Origin: Prevotella aurantiaca JCM 15754
Lineage (GTDB): Bacteria; Bacteroidota; Bacteroidia; Bacteroidales; Bacteroidaceae
Direction: 5' to 3'
Assembly (NCBI RefSeq): GCF_000614025.1
Contig: NZ_BAKF01000008.1
Location: 31,764 to 95,763 of the forward strand
DNA: 64,000 nucleotides
A model generated the notes under the pieces. The model was given only the letters and a program-made list of their open reading frames with translations, was not told where the DNA came from and did no database searches. A program made the position numbers and the translations under genes. Each line of letters opens with the position of its first letter. Position 1 is the first letter of the stretch. Below, piece by piece: positions 19,232-27,102 of this stretch.

Positions 19232-19341
19232 TTGCAAGGCTACTGCAAGGGCTCCGCAGCACTACTGCTATACGATTGCAGCATTACTGCCACATAGGAA
19301 CACTCTTACTGCAGAGCCTCTGCACTAAAAGTTCCATCTAA
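19232..19341. repeat. 22-bp-period imperfect tandem repeat (locus 1, TTGCA/TACTGC type)
   Basis: Between the terminators at 19144 and 19454 lies a non-coding stretch with units starting at 19232, 19254, 19276, 19298 and 19320, exactly 22 bp apart. Each of the first four contains TACTGC at the same place, preceded by an NNGCA-like pentamer (TTGCA, CCGCA, TTGCA, GAACA). The fifth unit is cut short. Intervening bases vary. No open frame spans it. Confidence 0.55.
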
Positions 19342-19453
19342 CAAAAAGATTTAGTAAGTTAAGATTATAAATTACATTCTCCATCTATTCGTCAACGCCA
19401 AAACACCTTCTGCGCTTACGAAATTATTATTCAGAGCGTATATTTGAGACATA

Positions 19454-19495
19454 CAAAAAAAGCCAGACAACCTTTTCGATTATCTGGCTTTATAG
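19454..19495 (-). terminator. Terminator of the EnvC-like gene operon
   Basis: On the minus strand AAAGCCAGA pairs with TCTGGCTTT, followed by a T-rich tract. It sits 30 bp after the stop of the EnvC-like gene. Confidence 0.75.
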
Positions 19496-19524
19496 TTTTT
19501 ATATACTATTCTATAAGGTATAGC

Positions 19525-21531
19525 TTAGCGAAGCCATTGCTCTGGATTCAGCTTTTGAGTTTCCTTATGAAGCTGGAATTGGAAGATACCGCTCGAATCT
19601 ACCGTTCCAAGCGTCTGACCAGTTCCCACTTGTTGTCCCTTACTTACGCTAACACTTCCTAAGTTAAGGTAAACAGAGATGTAAGCACCATGTCGTACCA
19701 TCACAAGAGTAGAACCACCAACATGCGAAACGCTGGTTACTTCGCCCTTGAAGACACTTCGAACAGGTGCGCCTGGCGAAGCCTTAATGGCTATACCATT
19801 GCTGCTTAGCTTAACATGCGATAGTCCTGACACGTTGTAAGTACCAAAACGCTTAACAATTGGTCCAGAAACAGGCATTGGCAAACGTCCCTTATTATTA
19901 GCAAAACTACCCGTCATAGCACGGTCGGCAGACGAAAGTAGCGAGTTATTCTCGTTGGCTCTGTTGGCTGCAGCCTGCTCTCTGTCGGCACGTTCTCTAT
20001 CGGCTGCTGCCTTACGCTCGGCTGCTACACGATTAGCTTCGGCCTCGCGAGCCTGCTGGTCGGCACGTTCACGTTCGTAATTTTCCTTTGCACGTGCTTG
20101 GTCTTCGGCACGTTTAGCCGCTGCCGCACGCTCTTCGGCACGCTTCAATTCACGTGCTTTCCTTGCCGAAGCCTCAGCTTCAGCAGCACGGCGAGCCTCT
20201 TCTGCCTCACGACGGGCTTGTGCTGCTCTTTCTTGAGCGGCCCTACGTTCACGTTCTAACTGTGCAGCTCTGGCCGCAGCTTCGGCCTTTGCCTTTGCTT
20301 CTCGTGCTTTAGCTTCGGCTATTCGTCGTGCATTCTCTTCAGCAGCACGGCGTGCCTCTTCTCTCTTTCGAGCCAATTCTTCTGCACGTTGTTTGGCTGC
20401 TGCAGCACGAGCTGCTGCCTGTGCACGTGCCTCTTCCATTGCACGTTCACGCGCTTTCTGTATTTCGATAGCGATAAGTCGGTCGATTTGTGCGTTTATC
20501 GCCTGCTGTTTCTTTTGTCGGTCAGATATAACCGTTTGCAAAACCTTTTGGTCGTTCTGCAGCGAAGCGACTACTTTCTGCTGTTCAACCTTCTTGTTTT
20601 CCATCTGAGCGTGTACTTGTCGTCCTTTCACTAAGAGGTTACTCTTGTGTCCACGTACATGTTCTAACTGCTCATGCTTTTCGTCTACCTGCGCTTGTTT
20701 CTGCTTTAAGAGTTCTCCTTGCGCTCTTTGATAAGCCGCATACTCGCGGACGAAGCGAAGACGACGGTACATTTGCGTGAGCGTTTTGGCTGAAAAGATA
20801 AACATTAGCTTATCTTGAATACTACGATGGCGTGCCATGTAGCGCATAGAACGAATGAAACGAGAGCGACGTTCGCCCAATTGCGTTTCAAGAGACTTTA
20901 GCTGTCCTTTCAAAATACCAATATTGCCATCGATGTTTTTAATATCGGTTGCAATGGTATCAATGGTTTTCTGCTGATGCCCTATCTCGGTATCGAGCGT
21001 CAAAATCTTCTGAAGTCTATTGTCAACGTCTTTCTGCTTCTCTTTCAGTTCGTGTTCGTTCTCTGTAATTTCTTTCTGTATTTGCTTGTTCTGTTGCTGC
21101 AATCCTTTTATTTCTTCGGTAGTAACATACTTTATTTGTTGCTTACCACCCTTCTGTCCTTTCTTGGATAACGCTGCCGCAGCCTTTTTTTGTTGTGCTG
21201 TAAGCTTTGGTTCCTGTTGCTTCCCCTTACCTTGTTTTGCAGCTGGTTGGTGCTTATCAGCTTGGTGATTTCCTTGCTTTGCCACTGGCTGATACTTATC
21301 TTCTTGCTGCTTTTTGCCTTTTTTTGTTGCAGGCTGGTGCCTGTCTTCCAATTGTTTTTCAGCCTGTTTCTTTCCAGACTTCGACTTGGAAGTTTCCTTT
21401 GTTGTAGCTTGTTTGTTTATAATTTGATGCTTTGCTACTTCCTTTCTTGCTGGTTTCCGCTTATGCTTTTGTGCATACGGACTTAGAAGGCAAGCCGTCA
21501 GCATTAACAATACAAATAATATACGCTTCAT
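19525..21531 (-). CDS. EnvC-like murein hydrolase activator with degenerate LytM domain
   Basis: A 668-residue exported protein (signal MKRILFVLLMLTACLLSPYAQ). Residues about 25-110 are a Lys/Gln-rich low-complexity region with three imperfect copies of a HQPA(T/A)K(K/Q)GK-type unit. Then comes an EnvC-style coiled coil (about 130-340) and a 180-residue Ala/Arg/Glu-rich helix resembling TolA. A C-terminal M23/LytM fold occupies about 560-668 (LPMPVSGPIVKRFG to LNPEQWLR). The zinc ligands of active LytM enzymes are replaced: NGIAI in place of HxGxD, LNL in place of Y-H-L, FQLH in place of HLHF. So, as in E. coli EnvC, it probably activates amidases rather than cutting peptidoglycan. It starts one base after the DUF4292 gene ends. 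Confidence 0.85.
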   Translation of the reverse strand: MKRILFVLLMLTACLLSPYAQKHKRKPARKEVAKHQIINKQATTKETSKSKSGKKQAEKQLEDRHQPATKKGKKQQEDKYQPVAKQGNHQADKHQPAAKQGKGKQQEPKLTAQQKKAAAALSKKGQKGGKQQIKYVTTEEIKGLQQQNKQIQKEITENEHELKEKQKDVDNRLQKILTLDTEIGHQQKTIDTIATDIKNIDGNIGILKGQLKSLETQLGERRSRFIRSMRYMARHRSIQDKLMFIFSAKTLTQMYRRLRFVREYAAYQRAQGELLKQKQAQVDEKHEQLEHVRGHKSNLLVKGRQVHAQMENKKVEQQKVVASLQNDQKVLQTVISDRQKKQQAINAQIDRLIAIEIQKARERAMEEARAQAAARAAAAKQRAEELARKREEARRAAEENARRIAEAKAREAKAKAEAAARAAQLERERRAAQERAAQARREAEEARRAAEAEASARKARELKRAEERAAAAKRAEDQARAKENYERERADQQAREAEANRVAAERKAAADRERADREQAAANRANENNSLLSSADRAMTGSFANNKGRLPMPVSGPIVKRFGTYNVSGLSHVKLSSNGIAIKASPGAPVRSVFKGEVTSVSHVGGSTLVMVRHGAYISVYLNLGSVSVSKGQQVGTGQTLGTVDSSGIFQFQLHKETQKLNPEQWLR

Positions 21532-22431
21532 TTAAAGTTGCATTAGTTTACCTAAAATTTCTTCTACGCTTACCTGTTCGTACTTCGACGATGGGGTTGT
21601 AAAGCTCTCCCAATCAGCTGTATCGCTGAGTTTGTCAAGTTCAAAGGTTGCTGTTATAACCTTCTGAGCCTTTGTAACAGGCGTTTTAATCACCACGTTG
21701 TGGTAGCAAGGGAACATTTTCGAACCGAACTTTTGGAAGTTTGAATAGTCCCAATTCAGTGTAGATACACCATGTTCTGCACTGCTATACTTAGCTTCAG
21801 CGCCACGAATAAAGCCTGTTAACGATTCAGCCATCCATTTATACGCCATCTTTCCATCGTTCAATGTGATAGGAATACCTGGTTGGTTGCCCGATTGAGC
21901 AACATTAAAGTCTACATTAAACTGCGATAAACTGCGCTCGCTCACACGCTGTTGTCCTGGAATAAAGAGTTGGTTCCAAAATAAAGCCTGTAGCGAATAG
22001 AAGTTAATACCATTGTTTCTAAGGAAAGCGACATCGGTATATTTGGCCTGTACATACTGCTTATGCATTCTGTCGATGAACAAAACATAATCTTTCGTAA
22101 ACTCGATACGCCCTACTTCGCTGCGAATAAGGGGGATAAGGAGTTGTATTCGAATAACTTCGTCCTTACACATGTGAAGAAGACCAGGCACCGTAATATC
22201 TTTCTTACCAGTATTTACAGTGAAAGTTAATTCTGAAACGAGATTCTTTTGATAAAGCGCTCCATCTGAAACTCGTTGAATAAACTGCATTTTCTGCTGT
22301 TGCGTAGACGATGATGACGATGCAGAAGGCACACCAGACGTACCTGATGCTCTTACTGCCGACTTCTGTGCTCCACAGCTTAACGTGAGAAAAGCTGCGA
22401 GTATGGCAATATATATATTCTTTATTTTCAT
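21532..22431 (-). CDS. DUF4292 lipoprotein
   Basis: A 299-residue lipoprotein: the signal peptide ends in the lipobox LTLSCGAQ, with Cys at residue 20, followed by a Ser-rich linker. The body (ELTFTVNTGKKDITVPGLLHMCKDEVIRIQL, then VLFIDRMHKQYVQAKYTDVAFL) fits the Bacteroidota DUF4292 family, which has a LolA/LolB-like curved beta-sheet and may handle lipids or lipoproteins in the periplasm. It overlaps the TPR gene by 4 bp and abuts the EnvC-like gene, a conserved trio in this phylum. The lipid-handling role is an inference from the fold. Confidence 0.85.
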   Translation of the reverse strand: MKIKNIYIAILAAFLTLSCGAQKSAVRASGTSGVPSASSSSSTQQQKMQFIQRVSDGALYQKNLVSELTFTVNTGKKDITVPGLLHMCKDEVIRIQLLIPLIRSEVGRIEFTKDYVLFIDRMHKQYVQAKYTDVAFLRNNGINFYSLQALFWNQLFIPGQQRVSERSLSQFNVDFNVAQSGNQPGIPITLNDGKMAYKWMAESLTGFIRGAEAKYSSAEHGVSTLNWDYSNFQKFGSKMFPCYHNVVIKTPVTKAQKVITATFELDKLSDTADWESFTTPSSKYEQVSVEEILGKLMQL

Positions 22432-24155
22432 TCTGCTATGTATTTTTTCAATTCTATTTTCTTTTTAAGTGTTGCGCTTTTATTGCCCAACTCCAACGCT
22501 TTTTGCCACGCCACCAATGCTTCGGCAGGTTTTCCGACATGATAATAGATGTCTCCAGCATGCTCAAACAACACACCACTGGGGGTAGAATCGTTCTTAA
22601 TGGCTTGGTCTATATAGATATTGGCCTCTTCATATCGTTCTTGCAAGAAGAGAATCCAGGCGTAAGTATCAAGGAAAGTAGGGTTTGTAGGTTCCTTCTT
22701 TATTGTTTTATAGCTCATCTGTTCCGCCTTTTTAAGGTCGGTTTTCTTCAAACTCAGATAGTAAGCATAATTATTTAGTGCTGCAATATTTTCAGGTCGC
22801 CAGTGTAAACAGCTGTCGTAAGCCTCAAAAGCCTCCTTATCGAGTCCCTTTTCGTGTAGGATATCGCCCATAATAGCGTAGAAATCGGAAACAATATTGG
22901 GGTCGCTGTCTGGCTTTATCTGTGCTACTCCCTTCTTAAACGTCTGTAATGCAGCCTCGTTTTCCTTCTTCATGTATTGCGCAAAGCCTTCGAAGTAATA
23001 GAAAACCATTTCTTCTGGATTGTATTCGTGGGCAGGACGTGCAATAGAAATCACCTTATCGAACTGTTCTTCGTTCCAAATGTTTTGTATAAGGGCTATA
23101 CGAGCACGCGAATTGTCGGGTTCTATGGCGATAGCTTGCTCATAAACCTTGTTCAAACTATCTATAGGAGCTTTCTTTAAGCTAAGATAAGCCGCCTTCA
23201 TCATGATAATATCAGCATCTTCTTGAGGATAAGAAAGCACACGATCGAAAAGCTTTATTACTTCAAGGCTGTCTTTGGTTGTGTTTGCCTGGTTATCTAT
23301 GATAACTTGACGGAGCAGTGCCATTTTAGTTTCCTTCTCTGTTTTCTTCGACTCTAACAGTTTTTTAGTGAGTTCTTCCACCACCTTTTCGTTCTTCGCA
23401 TCTCTATAATAATCCAGCAAAGAAAGTTGTGCGGCTGCGTTATTAGGGTCTTCTTTCAGTACAGACTGATATTCCTTAAAGGCTTCTTTCTTCTTGTCGT
23501 TTTGGAAAAGCCAGTTTCCTAACATAATTCGATAGCTTAATTCCAATGGGTTTTTCTGTACAAGGCGCATCAATTCAGCCTGTGCTTTGCGCTTATCACC
23601 CATTTGTTCGAATATCTGCATCTTTGTAAGAGAGAGCTGTTCGCTGGTTCCTAAAAGCAATTCCATGCGTTCAATTACCTCAATCATCTTCTTATAGTTG
23701 TTTTGTGAGCCATAAAGCTGATAGAGAATCTGCAAAATGTCCTCGCGAGTCTTATTGTTTGCATAGAGTCTTTCGTATGCAGCCAATGCCTGTTCGTAGT
23801 TATTCTGCGAGATATAGAACTGCCCTAACTTTTCTAAATAAGAAGCGTTGTCGGGTGCAAGTTCTGCCGCTTTCTCGAAGTTATAGCGTGCAGCCTTGCT
23901 ATTTTGCATATCAATGTAATATCCTGCAATCTCATAATAGACCTCAGGAGCCTTAGGATTGATGTCGCGAGCATGGCGTAACAAGTCGAAAGCAGCAGAT
24001 AAGTTACCCATTTCCTGCTGTCGAATCGCCTCCAGAAAGAAATAATTGTAGCGTGTTATCTGATTATCTGTTTGTGCTTTTGCTTGAAAAGCTATAGCAA
24101 TAAGCACTGTTACGAGCGTTGCTCTTACAATGATTTGTTTAAAAGAAAATATCAA
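22428..24155 (-). CDS. Tetratricopeptide repeat protein, exported
   Basis: A 575-residue protein with an N-terminal signal (to about residue 27, QAKA) and a body made almost wholly of TPR units. Examples are AAFDLLRHARDINPKAPEVYYEIAGYYIDM, NYEQALAAYERLYANN and EAFEAYDSCLHWRPENIAALNNYAYYLSLK; at least ten repeats can be counted by eye. It is probably a periplasmic or outer-membrane-associated scaffold. It lies 33 bp after dut and overlaps the DUF4292 gene by 4 bp, so it belongs to the four-gene minus-strand operon. Confidence 0.88.
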   Translation of the reverse strand: MIFSFKQIIVRATLVTVLIAIAFQAKAQTDNQITRYNYFFLEAIRQQEMGNLSAAFDLLRHARDINPKAPEVYYEIAGYYIDMQNSKAARYNFEKAAELAPDNASYLEKLGQFYISQNNYEQALAAYERLYANNKTREDILQILYQLYGSQNNYKKMIEVIERMELLLGTSEQLSLTKMQIFEQMGDKRKAQAELMRLVQKNPLELSYRIMLGNWLFQNDKKKEAFKEYQSVLKEDPNNAAAQLSLLDYYRDAKNEKVVEELTKKLLESKKTEKETKMALLRQVIIDNQANTTKDSLEVIKLFDRVLSYPQEDADIIMMKAAYLSLKKAPIDSLNKVYEQAIAIEPDNSRARIALIQNIWNEEQFDKVISIARPAHEYNPEEMVFYYFEGFAQYMKKENEAALQTFKKGVAQIKPDSDPNIVSDFYAIMGDILHEKGLDKEAFEAYDSCLHWRPENIAALNNYAYYLSLKKTDLKKAEQMSYKTIKKEPTNPTFLDTYAWILFLQERYEEANIYIDQAIKNDSTPSGVLFEHAGDIYYHVGKPAEALVAWQKALELGNKSATLKKKIELKKYIAE

Positions 24156-24188
24156 TCTATTATCCCTCCTGTATTTTTTAGACCATTC

Positions 24189-24626
24189 TTATTTTACTCC
24201 TGTGTGGCCATAACCTCCTGCACCACGTTCTGTTTCGTCGAGTACTTCTACTTCAACAAACGATGCTTGCTCATGACGAGCTATTACCATCTGTGCAATA
24301 CGCTCGCCAGCATTGATAATAAAATCCTCAGTAGAGAAATTAACAAGCAGTACCATCAACTCACCACGATAGTCTGCATCTATTGTTCCTGGTGTATTGA
24401 GCACTGTAATTCCATGTTTTAATGCCAAACCGCTACGTGGACGTACCTGTGCTTCATAGCCTTGAGGAAGTGCAATATACAAACCTGTAGGAACAAGACG
24501 ACGTTCCATTGGCTTTAAAGTAATGGGATTATCTATGTTTGCACGCAAATCCATGCCAGCGCTCTGCGTTGTTGCGTATGTTGGTAAGGGTTGATTTCCC
24601 TTATTTATTACTTTTACTTGAACCAT
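24189..24626 (-). CDS. dut: dUTP diphosphatase
   Basis: A 145-residue trimeric dUTPase that hydrolyses dUTP to dUMP and keeps uracil out of DNA. All five motifs are visible: [32 protein letters not shown] (catalytic Asp), GERIAQMVI and [12 protein letters not shown] chose the ATG at 24626 ([10 protein letters not shown]). The frame extends 15 codons upstream but crosses the promoter -7 box at 24649-24656. It is divergent from dgt, another dNTP-pool enzyme. Confidence 0.94.
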   Translation of the reverse strand: MVQVKVINKGNQPLPTYATTQSAGMDLRANIDNPITLKPMERRLVPTGLYIALPQGYEAQVRPRSGLALKHGITVLNTPGTIDADYRGELMVLLVNFSTEDFIINAGERIAQMVIARHEQASFVEVEVLDETERGAGGYGHTGVK

Positions 24627-24648
24627 GATGTTATTATATAATAATGTG

Positions 24649-24656
24649 CAAAAATA
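24649..24656 (-). promoter_or_regulatory. dut promoter -7 element
   Basis: TATTTTTG on the minus strand, 22 bp before the dut ATG. Confidence 0.5.
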
Positions 24657-24719
24657 ATGAATTATACGCATATAGATGAATTTTAAGGCCTAAAAAGGCT
24701 GAAATTTGCCAAATTTAAG

Positions 24720-24727
24720 TACTTTTG
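24720..24727 (+). promoter_or_regulatory. dgt promoter -7 element
   Basis: TACTTTTG on the plus strand, 27 bp before the dgt ATG. No good -33 match is seen at the expected distance. Confidence 0.5.
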
Positions 24728-24754
24728 CGTAAGCGAATCTTTTAGATAATTACG

Positions 24755-26092
24755 ATGAATTGGCAAAATCTTATCTCCAACAAACGACTCGGGCAGGAAG
24801 ACCGACATGCTTTACGACACGACGATAGGTCAGAATTTAAACGCGATAGCGACAGACTTATTTATTCAGCGCCTTTTAGACGACTGCAAAATAAGACTCA
24901 AGTATTTCCTCTACCTGGTAGTGTTTTCGTTCATAATCGTCTCACCCACTCGTTGGAAGTTGCATCATTGGGAAAATCTTTGGGCGATGATGTAGCACGA
25001 AAACTCATAAAAAAGCACCCAGAACTACAAGGAACGCTTTTTGAAGAAATCGGTACAATCGTACAAACAGCATGCTATGCTCACGATATGGGTAATCCTC
25101 CGTTTGGTCATAGTGGAGAAAAAGCCATACAAACTTTCTTTACAGAAGGCTCTGGTGCATATTTAAAAGATAAAGTCAGTCCACGTTTTTGGGACGATAT
25201 CACCCATTTTGAGGGAAATGCCAATGCTTTCCGCTTGCTCACTCATAGATTCTTAGGACGCCGTGAAGGTGGTTTTGTAATGACTTATTCTACTTTAGCA
25301 AGCATTGTAAAATATCCTCTATCTTCGTCTTTAGCAGGAAAGCATGGTAAATTTGGTTTTTTTGCATCGGAAGAAGATATTTACAAGAAGATAGCCAAAG
25401 AACTTGGAATTATCAGTAAGCAAGTTTCTGATAACGGAACAGCTTACGCTCGCCACCCATTGGTTTATTTAGTGGAAGCGGCTGACGACATTTGTTACGA
25501 GATAATGGACATCGAAGATTCGCACAAACTTAAACTTTTGTCGTTTGAAGAAACTGCCGAACTATTATTAGGCTTCTTCGATGAAGAAACAAAGAAGAGT
25601 ATTCGTAATCGTATTGTTGAAGAAGGAGTTACTGATAAGAACGAACAAGTTGTCTATTTCCGCGCTTGTGCCGTTGGATTACTCGAAGCTTTATGTGTAG
25701 ATGTATTCGTTGAGAACGAGGAAGCCATACTCAACGGAACATTTGAAGGTTCGTTAATCGACCATATTCCTACACTTCAGCGCAATAACTATAAACATTG
25801 TTCAAAGGTTTCTGTTGAGAAAATATACAGTAGCAAAACTGTACTCGACGTTGAATTGTCTGGTTATAAAATTATGGAAACACTAATGGAAGCACTCATT
25901 GGTGCTGCTGTTGAACCTGAAAAATTTCATAGCAAACAACTTATCCGTCGCTTTTCAAGTCAGTACGATATACAAAACCCTCATCTTGAAGACCGTATTA
26001 TGGCAGTAATCGACTACATCAGCGGTATGACAGATATATATGCGCTCGACATTTATCAGAAAATTAACGGCATTAGCTTGCCTATAATTTAA
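24755..26092 (+). CDS. dgt: Deoxyguanosinetriphosphate triphosphohydrolase (dGTPase)
   Basis: A 445-residue HD-domain enzyme that cleaves dGTP to deoxyguanosine and triphosphate. Landmarks are RDSDRLIYSAPFRRLQNKTQVFP, the first histidine in VHNRLTHSLEVASLGKSLGDD, the metal pair in CYAHDMGNPPFGHSGE, and LVEAADDICYEIMDIEDSH. Length and motifs are those of the shorter type. It opens a plus-strand operon with the esterase fusion and helicase genes. With dut on the opposite strand this forms a small dNTP-sanitation locus. Confidence 0.93.
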   Translation: MNWQNLISNKRLGQEDRHALRHDDRSEFKRDSDRLIYSAPFRRLQNKTQVFPLPGSVFVHNRLTHSLEVASLGKSLGDDVARKLIKKHPELQGTLFEEIGTIVQTACYAHDMGNPPFGHSGEKAIQTFFTEGSGAYLKDKVSPRFWDDITHFEGNANAFRLLTHRFLGRREGGFVMTYSTLASIVKYPLSSSLAGKHGKFGFFASEEDIYKKIAKELGIISKQVSDNGTAYARHPLVYLVEAADDICYEIMDIEDSHKLKLLSFEETAELLLGFFDEETKKSIRNRIVEEGVTDKNEQVVYFRACAVGLLEALCVDVFVENEEAILNGTFEGSLIDHIPTLQRNNYKHCSKVSVEKIYSSKTVLDVELSGYKIMETLMEALIGAAVEPEKFHSKQLIRRFSSQYDIQNPHLEDRIMAVIDYISGMTDIYALDIYQKINGISLPII

Positions 26093-26106
26093 ACATTCTG
26101 TTGAAT

Positions 26107-27102
26107 ATGGAAAATCAATACAGGAAGACTTTTTCTGATTTAATGGTGAACAAGAAACTTGTTTATGTACATGGTTTCATGTCGTCAGGGGCAACACACA
26201 CTGCTAAAATATTGCAAGAATATATGCCACAATGTACGGTTATCGCTCCCGACTTACCCATTCACCCTGAAGAAGCAATGGAATTGTTGCGGAAAATACA
26301 GACCAACGAACGTCCTGATATCATTATTGGTACGTCAATGGGTGGAATGTACACCGAAATGCTATATGGCACTGACCGCATTTGCGTAAATCCTGCTTTC
26401 CAAATGGGTTCAACCATAAGCGAAAGCAATATGCTTGGCAAGCAAATATATCAAAATCCGCGCAAAGATGGCGTACAGGAAGTTATCGTTACAAAGGCTT
26501 TGCAAAAGGAATATAAGGAAATTACGGAACGTTGTTTTGCTTCTGTAACGCCTGAAGAGCAAGAAAGGGTGTATGGTTTGTTTGGTGATGCCGACCCAAT
26601 TGTGCATACTTTCGATTTATTCCACCAGCATTATCCGCAAGCTATTTACTTTCATGGCGAGCACCGCCTTATCGAAAAGGCCATTTTCCACTATATTATG
26701 CCTGTCATTAGATGGATTGATGACAAACAGGAAGGGCGCGAACGCAAAATCGTTTTCATTGATTGGGAAACGCTTAGAGATAGTTACGGCAAACCTAAAT
26801 CGTCGTTGCACAAAGCTTACGAGTTTCTCCTCGACCATTACAATGTTTATTTCACCGCGCCAGCACCTACCAATAATCCAACTGCTTTGACAGATATGCA
26901 AACTTGGATTAAAGATGTCTTCAGCGCACCTGCATGGAATCGCATTCTCTTCGTCAATCAACCTCAATTTCTTCTTGGCGATTACCTCATCAGTACACAG
27001 AACAACGAAGATTTTATGGGAACGGTATTGCCTTTTGGCAGCGACGAGTTTAAAACATGGGAAGAGGTTATTACCTTCTTTGAACGATTGGGCGGACAAT
27101 GA
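26107..27102 (+). CDS. YqiA-like alpha/beta hydrolase fused to a degenerate 5'(3')-nucleotidase-like domain
   Basis: A 331-residue two-part protein. Residues about 15-200 are a UPF0227/YqiA esterase: LVYVHGFMSSGATHTAKIL, the nucleophile elbow GTSMGGMY (S77), an acid loop in FGDADPIVH and a late His in EHRLI. From about 212 to the end the sequence resembles NT5C-type HAD deoxynucleotidases (YFTAPAPTNNPTALTDMQTWIKDVF, DYLISTQNNEDFMGTVLPFG, then W..V). But the catalytic DxDG is replaced by FIDWET and the second Asp pair by DYLIST, so that half is likely inactive or ligand-sensing. The ATG at 26107 is chosen; the track begins at a TTG two codons earlier. It overlaps the helicase gene by 4 bp. Confidence 0.78.
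   Translation: MENQYRKTFSDLMVNKKLVYVHGFMSSGATHTAKILQEYMPQCTVIAPDLPIHPEEAMELLRKIQTNERPDIIIGTSMGGMYTEMLYGTDRICVNPAFQMGSTISESNMLGKQIYQNPRKDGVQEVIVTKALQKEYKEITERCFASVTPEEQERVYGLFGDADPIVHTFDLFHQHYPQAIYFHGEHRLIEKAIFHYIMPVIRWIDDKQEGRERKIVFIDWETLRDSYGKPKSSLHKAYEFLLDHYNVYFTAPAPTNNPTALTDMQTWIKDVFSAPAWNRILFVNQPQFLLGDYLISTQNNEDFMGTVLPFGSDEFKTWEEVITFFERLGGQ

Noticed and set aside
20977..21486. Overlapping plus-strand open frames opposite the EnvC-like gene
   Set aside because: They are mirror frames of a Lys/Gln-rich coding strand, giving Leu/Phe/Cys-rich nonsense proteins.
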